Origin: Coccinella septempunctata
Lineage: Eukaryota > Arthropoda > Insecta > Coleoptera > Coccinellidae
Length of the DNA stretch: 64,000 bases
Assembly: GCF_907165205.1 (NCBI RefSeq)
Contig: NC_058192.1
Coordinates: forward strand, 37,228,001 to 37,292,000
Direction: 5' to 3'
Shown here: piece after piece, positions 1 through 10,141 of the stretch
Position numbering within the stretch: position 1 is the first letter of the stretch
How the letters are laid out: every line of letters starts with the position of its first letter
Made by a program: the position numbers and the translations under genes
Notes under the pieces: model-generated
The model's database searches: none
What the model was told of the DNA's origin: nothing
What the model saw: only the letters and a program-made list of their open reading frames with translations

Positions 1-570
1 TTACTCTATTCTCAAGAATGCACATGTCTCGAGAAAATTTTAAATTTTTAACTTTGAATCCCTCCAGGCCCGTACGGGCTGCATGACAATGAGTTTTGAT
101 GATTTTCATTGGTATAAATCAAGGTATGAATAATATCCGATTGCACCATATCTCATTCTTTCTCCAAGAGAATCTCAAATCCTAAAACGAGCATTAATAT
201 CTTTTTCAGAACTGTAAGAATTGTATACTGAACAATACAGTTATCCTTAGAGCGCGGCGTTGACAGATTGTAACTGTGGATGAAAGAAACCTGGCTTCAC
301 ACCCGTAGGAAATTATTGTGTATCAATAAGAAATAATGAAAAAATTTGATGTTGTATAATTCTTACCTGCTAAATCTTATATCACTTTAATTCAAATCAC
401 AAAATACAGAAATTAAACTCGGAGTTTGCACTATTGAGCCGGCATGCGACTATATACATGTCTACATGAATATGACTATATACATGTGCAAACCTCCCTT
501 TCTGCGTCCTAATAGTTGGACAGGTTGGACACCTGTGAATTGCAAGACAGCGAATCGCCCAACAATTAGA
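1..570. other. Non-coding AT-rich sequence, no gene seen
   Basis: Short open frames here have no recognisable domain or codon structure. No tRNA, transposon end or splice-bounded exon was recognised. Confidence 0.5.
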
Positions 571-1265
571 AAATGCATTGCAATTCATAACAATTCCAGA
601 CAATTCATGAGAATTTTCGAACAATTCACGGAAATTAATAGTTCAGAACAATTCTTTATAATTTACGGCGGTGGGCAAGTTTCCTAAAACTCCAAAATCG
701 AATTCAAATTATTTATGGAAACCCATTTCCATTAGTTATCCAACACGTAAGAGATTCGCTTCAAAATTCAGATATACACCCTTCGAAACTTAATAAACAT
801 TCGATTGTGTAAAAGCGTGTAACGTAGAATGCCATTACTATAGTCTAGTAATTTTTGTCCATTCGACACCAGTGAAACCGATTAAGAAAATATAGAATTC
901 CATATCCACCGAAATATCCACATATTACAAAAAAAAATTCTGAATTCCTTAGAACATATCCATGTTCTATAAGAGAGCTCTTCTGAAATCACAATTTCCG
1001 ACCGAATGCAATGTGTTAAAATTCTAAAAAAATAAATTTCGATATATGTATATGAGTTATAAAAATTCTTAGATTTTGAAATTTAGAAAAATAGCCCATT
1101 CTCCACAATTCTCGACAATTCTCAACAATTCCTGACAATTCACACAATTCTTGGCAATTCACAACAATTCTTGACAATTCACCACAATTCCTGGCAATTC
1201 ATGACAATTCTCAACAATTCTTGGCAATTCAATTCAATTCATGACAATTCCTGCAATTTGTACAC
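571..1265. repeat. ACAATTC minisatellite, split by a TIR element
   Basis: A degenerate array of about 11-12-bp units of the type ACAATTC-TGGC/ATGAC lies at about 571-665 and again at about 1100-1262. The middle (672-1098) is an unrelated TIR element that appears to have inserted into the array. The array gives spurious open frames. Confidence 0.75.
672..1098 (+). mobile_element. TIR-A non-autonomous element, copy 1
   Basis: It begins TGGGCAAGTTTCCTAAAACT and ends with an AAATTTAGAAAAATAGCCCA-like terminus. The two ends are imperfect inverted repeats sharing the core TTTCCTAAA. The same element recurs at 27223-28540 and, reversed, around 52196-56467, each time with the same two ends. It has no coding capacity. 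No target-site duplication was recognised, so the exact ends are uncertain by a few bases. Confidence 0.65.
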
Positions 1266-1271
1266 CACAAT

Positions 1272-1785
1272 TCACGACCGGTTCACCCCTCGACCCGATG
1301 TTATATATTTAAGTGACTGTTCTTTGTTTACATTATTTCTTTTCAGGGCTTCTGGGTACCTGCCATGTAGCGTCATCCCGTGCCACCGCTCAGTCAGCGT
1401 TCCGATGGTCAGTGCCTCAGTGGGAGTTCTTCCGTCTGCTAGATTGAGCGTTGTTATGTTCTCGTCCTCCTGAGATACGACCTTGAACAACGGTGAGTTT
1501 TTTGTTTGAAAGTATTCTCTCAAATCCTTCACTACTTTATTATGGATGATTTCCAGACTTTGTAGCCCTCTACCTCCCTCCCTTCTGGGTACATAATCCC
1601 TTATTTTGTTAGGAGAACTCTCACCCCTGTATCCAATGATTTGAGCTCCGTGGTCGACCATCTTACAACTCCGAATGAATAGGCTATGCACGGGATAGCC
1701 CAGGTTTTGATGGCAGTGAACATTGATCTTGAGTTCAGTTTGCTTGCCAGGATCTTTCTGAGCCTTCCAAAAAAACTCATCCTTA
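1272..1785 (-). pseudogene. LINE pol C-terminal fragment (post-RT region), frameshifted
   Basis: On the minus strand an upstream piece in one frame (KLNSRSMFTAIKTWAIP, about 1690-1770) is followed in another frame by YVPRREGGRGLQSLE (about 1570-1605) and a basic stretch ending HGRYPEAL-NKEQSLKY. This order, a thumb-like helix region and then the PR-EGGRGL motif, is the post-RT region seen in many animal non-LTR retrotransposon polyproteins, recalled here as a family pattern. At least one frameshift separates the parts, and an in-frame stop follows the first. The fragment is cut at its 5' side by LINE L3, which starts near 1786, and lacks the RT catalytic core. Clade not assigned. Confidence 0.6.
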
Positions 1786-1794
1786 AATGTTCAT

Positions 1795-2911
1795 ATGTCG
1801 GCGAATAAGAAGGTCGAATTATTGGGAGCTCCGCGTTTGGAGTTACCTAAGTGCGATAGTTGCAAGAGAACAATAGTTAAAAACATTGCAAAGTGTACAA
1901 ATTGTGCTAAAACATATCATCCAGGTTGTGGCGCAAAAATTGAAAAGTGTTGTGAACTTGAACTAATATTAATTGAAGTGAAGACTAGTGGAAATACAAC
2001 ACCCACTTCCATTTCATACGCGGATTCGAGAGCTGCTATTACCAGCGAATCTACACAAAATGATCTTCTTTGTAAGATCATCGCTAATTTAGAAGACAAT
2101 AATTTGGTTCTGATGGATAATATTTCTTTGTTGAAGTTCAAAATTTCCATATCAGAACAGAGATTATTGGAACGAGATTCAACGATTGAAGAATTGAATA
2201 AACGGTTGAATTCGACAAAAAATTATCAGCGGGCACCAGCTGTAAACATTGAATCTACACCGGCGGTGTCGGGATCACAGATGTCCGGTTCCAAAACAAC
2301 TAATAATAAATTTGTTTCTGTTATTTCTGACAGTCAAAAAGTAAACAATGAATCTTAAGCTGTTAAACAAATTCATCCCTTAGAGTTGGCACAAGGGAAA
2401 TTGATGTCTGATATTATAAATCTTGTCAAGGATAGCTCAGGCAAAAAGGGCTCACTCGGATCGAAACAGAACTTTCCAAACATTGCTCAGCAGTCTAATG
2501 GTGGGTTCATTGTCAGTGAAGACTCTATCCCTACAAAGTCGCTACAAGGCGCTGACACAGCTCACGACGGATTTAAGGTTGTGCAAAGTAGGAAGAAGAG
2601 AAGAGTTTTAATTGGACGAAATAATGAAAGCAACATCGTTCATGCAGTCCCGAAGTTAACATCCCTTCACGTAACCAGATTGAATCCTTCTACGAAGCCA
2701 GAAGACATGGTGAAATTACTGGTGAATTATTTCAACAGTGTTTCACAAACGTGAAAGCCATCCCTCTAAACACCCTACGCATTATGCCTCTATGAAGGTC
2801 ACTATTCGTCAAGATGAACTGAAGAAGGCGTGGAATAGTGAAATATGGCCTAGAGGTGCAGTTGTCTCCCATTTTTTAAGGAAGAAGCCACCAATTCAGG
2901 GTGTAAACTAG
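1795..2911 (+). pseudogene. LINE L3 ORF1, PHD-finger RNA-binding protein, broken
   Basis: From the ATG at 1795 the frame encodes a cysteine-rich finger (CDSCKRTIVKNIAKCTNCAK then YHPGCG), residues about 20-50, of PHD/treble-clef type. A coiled-coil-like segment (residues about 95-145) and a Ser/Thr-rich linker follow. A TAA at 2356 interrupts the frame. Downstream pieces at 2386-2754 (KVVQSRKKRRV, then LHVTRLNPSTKPEDM) and, after a frameshift, about 2785-2911 (the phrase WPRGAVVSHFLRKK before a stop) complete the usual ORF1 C-terminus. ORF1 proteins of this group bind element RNA in the retrotransposition particle. At least one stop and one frameshift make it a pseudogene. Confidence 0.7.
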
Positions 2912-2919
2912 CTCCTGAG

Positions 2920-5683
2920 ATGTCTACAAAGAAGGATCAACAAAGAAGAATATACTATCAAAATGTGCGTGGTTTGAGGACTAAAACTGATGAACTATTA
3001 ACAAGTGTTTTATCGTCCGGTTTTGACATTATTGTTTTAACTGAAATATGGCTAAATGACCAAGTGCTCAGTGACGAGATGTTTGATCAGCGGTACGTAG
3101 TTGTGAGAAAGGACAGATTTTCGGGCCATAGTGGAGGAGGTGTTCTTGTTGCGATTAATTCCGCGATAAGTTTCGATGTGATCAGAACTGATGGCTGTGC
3201 AGCCGAATGTTTGCTGGTAAAAGTTAAAGGCGAGGAATTTCAAATGTTATATTTCTGTAGTTTATTTTCCACCTAAGTCGGATGTAAATTTGTATGAAAG
3301 CTACTTTAGTATTTTTGATGACATTTTGCTACAGGATGAGAACATACTTATTCTTGGGGATTTTAATACTCCAATATTGTCCGATCACAATACAAAATGT
3401 GTCTTAATTAATGATTTCATGAGCTTATTCGGAGTGAAACAAATTAATGATGTTCCTAATTTTATGAATAGAAAGTTAGACTTAATTTTTTCAAATATGT
3501 CCATTTCTACAGTAAATAGATCTCAAACTCCTCTTGTCAATGAGGACCGATATCATCCTGCTCTTGAATTCAACTTAAATTTTCATTTTGATAGGTTATG
3601 TGTGGGTTATGATAAAAAGCACAATTATGACTATTCAAGGGGTGATTATATGGTACTTTATAACTTGATGTCGCAGTGTGATTGGTCACGTGTATTGAGG
3701 AGCGAGAATGTCGATGAGTGCCTGGATATATTTAATGAATCAGTTTATGGAATTCTAGATCAAGCTATTCCAAAGTTCAGCTGTTTCTAAAAGTCGGAAA
3801 TTCCCTGTATGGTTTACCTCTGACTTGAAACAAAAAATAATAAGGAAGAATAAATTACACAGAAGTGGAAGGAAGGTAGAGGTCTTCTTTTCATTTCTGA
3901 GAAAAGAAATAAAACAACAAACTAGATTAGAATATGTTACATATAAAAAGCAACTTGAACAAAATTTTACTAATGACCCCTCATCCTTTTGGTCGTTCAT
4001 CAACGGAAAGAAAGCACATAACAAAATACCATCAACTATGAAATTTAATAAATGATTGTTTCAGTAGTGAAGAAGACATTTCCGGAGCGTTTGCCAGTTT
4101 CTTTGAGTCTGTTTATGTACGGGATGATGATTCTCAAGGGGGAAGTGTCAAATTGGGGATGCTTTCAATTCTCGGTTATTTCAGAGGAGAATCTTAGAGA
4201 AAGCGTTAAAAAATTGAAATAAAAAAAGTCTGTTGGTTTGGATGATATTCCTTCTTACATTTATAAAGGTTGCATTGATTTTTTTGTTGCCCCATTGTTG
4301 CATATTTTCAATTTATCGCTGTCTAATAACGTTTTTCCCAGTCGCTTGAAGTCGTCAATCATCACCCCTATCCATAAAAAAGGAGAACTAAATCTTATTG
4401 AAAACTACCGACCTGTGTGCATATCGAATGCTTTATCTAAAATTTTCGAAAAAATAATATATCAAGATATAATAAATAATTCAAATATAAAAATCAATGA
4501 ATGTCAACATGGATTCGTTAGGGGAAAGTCAACGGTTAGTAATCTATGTTCTTTCACCGAGCTTGCGGCTGAGGCAATAGAGCACGGTGTTCAACTTGAT
4601 GCAATCTACACTGATTGTGAAAAGGCATTCGACAGGGTGAACCATGGATTGCTCGTTGATAAACTTGCTGCTAGTGGATTCTCCAAGGATGCTTGCGGAT
4701 TTATTGGGTCTTACTTAAATCAGAGAACACATTTTGTGAGAATTGGAGGAAAATTTTCTCGCGGAATAGTACAGGGATCAGGTGTACCTCAGGGTAGCAT
4801 ACTGGGGCCCTTGCTTTTCATTGTTTTTGTAAATGATCTTACTTCTTGTTTACGTTTTTCCATTCCATTGCTATTTGCAGATGATTTCAAATTATTCAGA
4901 AAAATCTTGAATGTACATGATTGTGCTTTTTTGCAGGAGGATTTAGATGCAGTTGTTCGGTGGTTCAAAATGAATAAAATGTCTTTGAATATAAAGAAAT
5001 GTAATGTTGTAAGCTTCACTAGAAAATGTAACCCTGTGCATTTCAATTATGAAATTGATTTGAAAATCATTGAGCGTAAGACTAAGGTAAGGGACTTGGG
5101 TGTGATGTTTCACCATAATTTGAAATTTAATGATCATTTTGAGCTACTGACAAATAAAGCTTTTAAAGTTATGGGTTTTGTCTTAAGAAACTCTAGAGAT
5201 TTTAATGTTCCAACTACCATCCAATTGTATAATTCCTTGGTAAGACCTCATCTTGAATATGCCTCTGTAATTTGGATGCCATTGCCAATTACTAATATTG
5301 ATAAAATCGAGAAAGTGCAAAAAAGATTCCTCCGATATTTACATCTGAAAAAATATCATGTATATCCCTTTATGAAATCATATATATCCATGTTACAAGA
5401 TTTCGACATGTGTACTTTAGATAAAAGGAGAAAATATAAAGCAGTAGAATTTATTTACAAGATTATTCACGATCCAAATTATAATTTTATCGATTTTGTT
5501 CATTTCAAGGTGCCCAAATTGAATTTGAGGATCATAAAAAAAGACCTATTCTTTTTAAAACCAAGTGGATGTTCTCCCATAAACAAAATGATGACTGTAT
5601 GTAATGAGTTTCTATCGAAAAACGATGTGGATATATTTAATGACTGTTTGAAAATCCTGTGGGATTTGTTTTTTCTAGATTAA
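2920..5683 (+). pseudogene. LINE L3 ORF2, endonuclease-reverse transcriptase, frameshifted
   Basis: Endonuclease part (2920-3790): YYQNVRGLRTK, the catalytic-type Glu in LTEIWL, SGGGVLVAI, a frameshift near 3248, then ILGDFN and a C-terminal HPALEF. Linker 3790-4238 has another frameshift near 3772 and several stops. RT (4238-5683): IHKKGELNLIENYRPV, QHGFVRGKST, the Asp in TDCEKAFDRVNH, GVPQGSILGPLLF and the active-site FADDF, then the thumb and a long C-terminal domain ending at 5683. ORF2 proteins nick target DNA and prime reverse transcription there. The RT block is open for 481 codons, but the whole ORF is broken in at least three places. There are 59 bp from the stop to the (AAAT)n tail. 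Confidence 0.8.
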
Positions 5684-5778
5684 GTTTTTTTTTTTGTTCT
5701 ACATTTGCAATTACCATAGTTATTGGTGTTGGTGTGGAAATAAATAAATAAATAAATAAATAAATGAATAAATGAATG

Positions 5779-6893
5779 TAGCTTTTGATTCGGCAAGATT
5801 TATTTCCAGTCACTCGCACAATCTTTGTAGAATGCTTATCTAGATATAATATGATAATTTATAAGTTATTATCAGTCGCTAATAATTGTCTAATTCACTC
5901 TCACTGAACTATGTATAATCTGTGTAGTATATTATTGTTTGTGTGTATTTTTTAGTTCGAAAAAATCAGTCGCGATCAAGATGTTATGCTACCAATTCTC
6001 TGTCACTGAATTTGGTGGATAATCACTCACAACGGTTAACCGATTCCTGACCTTCTGTTGTCAGAAAGTACTCCATCGTCAGATACACGTCGTGGTCTTG
6101 ATAGGTCACCCTCATTGACCTGGTCGAAATGGATTAGGTAGGAATAGATGCTGCTGATGTGGTTTACATCTCTTCTGTAGTTCATGGCATTGGGGTGGCG
6201 TTTGATGTGGTACATTTCCAAAAAGGAGCGCTTCCCTCCATTGCGTTCGCAATCTAGGACCCTAGTAGCCTCATAGTCCATTAAGTGGTCTCTATCCCTA
6301 CTGTGGTCTGCTAAAGCACATATCTTATTAGGGTTCTTGATATCGCTTCTATGTTGAGCTAACCTCTTCTTTAGTTGTTGCGACGTCTGCCCAATATAAA
6401 CTTCATTGCACATCGAACATGGAACAGAATATATCACTCCACTTCTGTGGAATGTGTTTACGCCATCTTTTACCATACTATGGAGTCTGTCAATCTTAAA
6501 CTCTGGTTTGGGGATCAACTTTATGTTGGGGGTCTTCAAAAGGCTTATCAGAGCATTTGTCATGCCTTTGATCAATGGTAAGGATGCGTAAGTTAAGATT
6601 CAAATCTATTGTGGTGGATGCGCCCCTGTGCTCTTTCCGTGGCTGTCCGGAATGAGTGGAGCTGTGAATCAACCTGTTTAATAGACCCCTGGGGTAACCA
6701 TTTTCCAGCATCAATTGGAATAATATTTCGAGGTTTTGTGTTCTCAAGGAGGGGTGCGCGATTCGTCGAATCCGGTTTTTTAATCCCAATACTAAATTTA
6801 CTTTCTGTCCATGTGTGTGGTTGGACAGGTAATGTACATACCTCCCTGAGCTCATTGGTTTGCGGTACCAATCCAAAATTAACCGGTTGTCAG
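5779..6893 (-). mobile_element. Penelope-like element PLE-A, 3' part, duplicated copy
   Basis: This copy contains the C-terminal RT region and GIY-YIG domain of a PLE, near-identical to 12039-13119. Both stop on the plus-strand right at the same hAT terminus (CATGGGCGCCCGCAG). The shared boundary shows that this copy arose by segmental duplication after the hAT had inserted into the PLE. Confidence 0.8.
6036..6871 (-). pseudogene. PLE-A RT C-terminus plus GIY-YIG endonuclease, frameshifted
   Basis: Minus-strand order: DWYRKPMSSGRYVHYLSNHT and a following helix (HPSLRTQNLEILFQLML), which match the post-RT region of Penelope RTs. After a frameshift near 6600 comes an open 179-codon frame (6036-6575) with the GIY-YIG nuclease: GVIYSVPCSMCNEVYIGQTS, the Arg in KKRLAQHRSDIKN and a C-terminal helix. 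In PLEs the GIY-YIG domain is the endonuclease used for target cleavage. The RT catalytic core is missing from this copy; it lies at 19127-19950 for the original. Very similar second copy at 12262-13102. Confidence 0.8.
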
Positions 6894-7608
6894 CATGGGC
6901 GCCCGCAGGGGGGGCCAGGGGTCACAATGGAAGAACTACAACTCGCTGCCCAGAAAATGAAGAAGAAGAAAGCACCAGGGCCTGATGGTATAACGGCAGA
7001 AATACTCAAGATAATAATGGAGGACAACAGCGAGAAAGTACTGGAAATGTACAACAGAGCATGGCAAAAGGCAGAATTCCCGGACATATGGAAAGAGGCA
7101 GAGTTAGTCCTTATACGGAAGCCAGGAAAAACAGATACGGAGCCCAGCAGTTTCCGCCCCATATGCCTACTGAGCGTAGTAGGAAAACTATACGAGCACC
7201 TGATAAGAGAAAGACTGCTAAAGGAACTGGAAGGTAAGAACATAATTTCAGGTAACCAGCACGGTTTTAGGGAAGCCAGATCCACGATAACGGCCATAGA
7301 AGAAGTCCTCAACTACGCAAGATGGGTCAGAGGAGGAACACATAGAACCAGAAAATGAAGAAGAAGAAAGCACCAGGGCCTGATGGTATAACGGCAGAAA
7401 TACTCAAGATAATAATGGAGGACAACAGCGAGAAAGTACTGTAAATGTACAACAGAGCATGGCAAAAGGCAGAATTCCCGGACATATGGAAAGAGGCAGA
7501 GTTAGTCCTTATACGGAAGCCAGGAAAAACAGATACGGAGCCCAGCAGTTTCCGCCCCATATGCCTACTGAGCGTAGTAGGAAAACTATACGAGCACCTG
7601 ATAAGAGA
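6894..7608 (+). pseudogene. hAT end plus R1-like LINE RT start, internally duplicated
   Basis: 6894-6921 is the hAT terminus CATGGGCGCCCGCAG with its G-rich flank. From 6922 an R1-like LINE (L5) RT start runs through KKKKAPGPDGITAEILK, SFRPICLLSV and NQHGFREARSTITA. At about 7351 the sequence jumps back 398 bp and repeats 6953-7210 as 7351-7608, with one new nonsense change (GGA to TGA near 7442). At 7608/7609 it jumps into the L3 LINE. The breakpoints show only a few bases of microhomology (AGAAAA at the first). A broken relic, not a gene. Confidence 0.8.
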
Positions 7609-7822
7609 TGGGTTTTGTTTTAAGAAACTCTAGAGATTTTAATGTTCCAACTACCATCCAATTGTATAATTCCTTGGTAAGACCTCATCTTGAATATGCC
7701 TCTGTAATTTGGATGCCATTGCCAATTACTAATATTGATAAAATCGAGAAAGTGCAAAAAAGATTCCTCCGATATTTACATCTGAAAAAATATCATGTAT
7801 ATCCCTTTATGAAATCATATAT

Positions 7823-9705
7823 TTATTTATTTATTTTTTTATTTTTTTATACCAGAGATACAAACAGGTTAAAAACCCACTACAGTATCTACATATTGAA
7901 AAAACGAAATAACATAAATTATTTGAACTATAAATGATTTCCCATACAATATTGGACAATATCTTAAAATTAACACAATATCTTAAAATTAACACCTTTA
8001 TTGAAGTTTACAATTACCAAAAAAAAAAAAAATATTTCAACTCTCTAGATTTTTCCGCAGAACACCTCGAACCTGGTGGAGGGTCATCGAAAAATAGTCA
8101 ACATGCACAGAAATTTCATTACCGGTTCGAGCAATTCGACACAGCGGTGAACTCTGAGATGTATATGTGTATCGAAATGGTACACTAAAAAGTTCACTCG
8201 CCCTAAGGGATCTTTGGGTCACATTAAAACATATACGAGCAAGGACATCCGGGCTTTGAATTATATTGTTCAAGATCTTATACAAAAATAGTGCCTCAGA
8301 GACCACGCGCACGCTCGACAACGACATCAAACCAAAATGTGCACGTGCCCCAGCATAATCTCTATCGGTCAAGACATATTTGGTCCTGTTAGCTAGAAAC
8401 CTTATAAACCTATTTTGAATACTCTCGATGCGATCAATGTTGGATTTCTGCCTTGGCTTCCACACAATGGCGGCAAAGTTTAGTCTACTACGGACGAAAG
8501 CATTAAAAAGGACCCTGATTGGTGTGGCAGTTACGAAAGTCTTACATTTTCTAGTTATATATCCCAACATTCGTGAAGATGAATTTACCACGGATTCCAC
8601 ATGGAGATCGAAGATAAGCTTGGTATCAAAGATAACTCCCAAGTCCCTGACACAACTCAAAGATTTAATTGGCTTGCCATCTAAATAGTATGTTCGAGTA
8701 ACAGGATTGCGGTTTCTTGTGAACGTCATTGATGCACACTTAGAAAAATTCAGGAATAACCCATTCTGTTCACAAAAAGCAAAGAGGCGATCTAAATCTT
8801 CTTGTAAATGTGCGCAATCCTGATCATTGAATACAGAAACATAGAATTTCAAATCGTCAGCGAACATTAAAAACCTACTATAATGAAAACAGGTTGCCAC
8901 CTTGTTTATGTAAATTATGAAGAGTAAAGGCCCAAGGTGCGAGCCTTGGGGTACACCCGAAGTAATTCTGTACAACCCTGACACAAACCCCAACACGGAA
9001 ATAAATTGGGAGCGATTCTTTATATATGACTCTACCCATCTGAGAAGACTACCTCCCACACCGACCTCAGCCAAGCGGCTCAGCAATATGTTATGACTTA
9101 TTTTATCAAAAGCTTTGCTGAAGTCGGTGTAGATGGTGTCAACCTGAACTCTTCTATCCATATTATCATGTACGTACTCGGTAAAGACGAAGAGGTTTGT
9201 ATCTAGAGAGCGACCCCTGAAGAATCCGTGCTGTTCTGGAACTATAATATTCTTAACTAAACATAATAAATGGTCATACACAAGTTTCTCGAAGACTTTT
9301 GCAATAATGGATATTTTACTTATTGGTCGATAATTTTCGACGTTATCTTTCTGTCCCCCTTTGAAGATGGGTACAACCATAGCTATCTTCCATTTATCCG
9401 GAAATTGACCCAATTTCATTGAAATGTTGTAGATGATCGTCAAAGGTGCAGAAAGAGAAACGGCACAATTTTTTATGAAAATTGACGGCAACCTATCAGG
9501 ACCAGCTCCCTTCTTAGGATCAAGATTTTCCAGGACCCTCAAAACCTCGTCACGATGAAAAACTATACTACACAAACTATCAGATGTCTGATTTTCTCGT
9601 GGATTACCCGTAAACACATAACTTTCCGGTACAAAAACGCTCCGAAAATAATCACCGAACATGCCGCTGATCTCTGAACCACTATTCGCACAATTATCCA
9701 TACAA
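7823..9705 (-). mobile_element. LINE L4, 5'-truncated, CR1/Jockey-like
   Basis: The minus-strand element has a (TAAA)n-type 3' tail at 7823-7850 and an RT ORF. It is truncated before the endonuclease and inserted inside the duplicated L3 fragment, so it post-dates the duplication. Confidence 0.8.
8037..9701 (-). CDS. LINE L4 reverse transcriptase, open, N-terminally truncated
   Basis: An uninterrupted 554-codon frame. It starts in the region before the RT (MDNCANSGSEISGMFGDYFR), then LDPKKGAGPDRLPS, the fingers motif VENYRPISKISIIAKVFEKL, QHGFFRGRS, the catalytic Asp in YTDFSKAFDKISHNIL, GVPQGSHLGPLLFIIYI, the active-site FADDLK and a thumb/C-terminal domain with IVWKPRQKSNIDRIE and QNRFIRFL. 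The apurinic-type endonuclease expected upstream is absent because the insertion is 5'-truncated, so the first Met is probably internal to the original ORF2. It would encode target-primed reverse transcriptase activity. The intact frame suggests a rather young insertion. Residue pattern is close to L3, so CR1/Jockey group; finer clade not assigned. Confidence 0.8.
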   Translation of the reverse strand: MDNCANSGSEISGMFGDYFRSVFVPESYVFTGNPRENQTSDSLCSIVFHRDEVLRVLENLDPKKGAGPDRLPSIFIKNCAVSLSAPLTIIYNISMKLGQFPDKWKIAMVVPIFKGGQKDNVENYRPISKISIIAKVFEKLVYDHLLCLVKNIIVPEQHGFFRGRSLDTNLFVFTEYVHDNMDRRVQVDTIYTDFSKAFDKISHNILLSRLAEVGVGGSLLRWVESYIKNRSQFISVLGFVSGLYRITSGVPQGSHLGPLLFIIYINKVATCFHYSRFLMFADDLKFYVSVFNDQDCAHLQEDLDRLFAFCEQNGLFLNFSKCASMTFTRNRNPVTRTYYLDGKPIKSLSCVRDLGVIFDTKLIFDLHVESVVNSSSRMLGYITRKCKTFVTATPIRVLFNAFVRSRLNFAAIVWKPRQKSNIDRIESIQNRFIRFLANRTKYVLTDRDYAGARAHFGLMSLSSVRVVSEALFLYKILNNIIQSPDVLARICFNVTQRSLRASELFSVPFRYTYTSQSSPLCRIARTGNEISVHVDYFSMTLHQVRGVLRKNLES

Positions 9706-10141
9706 CATATCCATGTTACAAGATTTCGACATGTTTACTTTAGATAAAAGGAGAAAATATAAAGCAGTAGAATTTATTTACAAGATTATTCACGATCCAA
9801 ATTATAATTTTATCAATTTTGTTCATTTCAAGGTGCCCAAATTGAATTTGAGGATCATAAAAAAAGACCTATTCTTTTTAAAACCAAGTGGATGTTCTCC
9901 CATAAACAAAATGATGACTGTATGTAATGAGTTTCTATCGAAAAACGATGTGGATATATTTAATGACTGTTTGAAAATCCTGTGGGATTTGTTTTTTCTA
10001 GATTAAGTTTTTTTTTTTTGTTCTACATTTGCAATTACCATAGTTATTGGTGTTGGTGTGGAAATAAATAAATAAATAAATAAATAAATGAATAAATAAA
10101 TGTAGCTTTTGATTCGGCAAGATTTATTTCCAGTCACTCGC

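Larger units (their letters stand above)
1786..5778 (+). mobile_element. LINE L3, CR1-like, near full length
   Basis: The element carries ORF1 with a PHD-type zinc finger, ORF2 with AP-like endonuclease and reverse transcriptase, and ends in a (AAAT/GAAT)n tail at about 5743-5778. The short simple-repeat 3' tail and a PHD-finger ORF1 are known traits of CR1-group LINEs. Several frameshifts and stops make this copy inactive. Its last 600 bp recur at 7609-7822 plus 9706-10100 as part of a segmental duplication. The left end is approximate because no TSD was recognised. Confidence 0.8.
7609..10100 (+). mobile_element. LINE L3 3' fragment, second copy, interrupted by LINE L4
   Basis: 7609-7822 matches 5172-5385 and 9706-10100 matches 5388-5778 (thumb, C-terminal domain, stop and (AAAT)n tail). 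Together they form the 5' edge of the second unit of a tandem segmental duplication. LINE L4 sits in between in opposite orientation, after CATATA on the left and before CATAT on the right, so a short TSD is likely. Confidence 0.85.

Noticed and set aside
6609..6890. N-terminal part of a 249-codon plus-strand frame (and of 463 codons at 12835)
   Set aside because: It is antisense to the Penelope RT/GIY-YIG coding region; only the part after the hAT end is real LINE RT.
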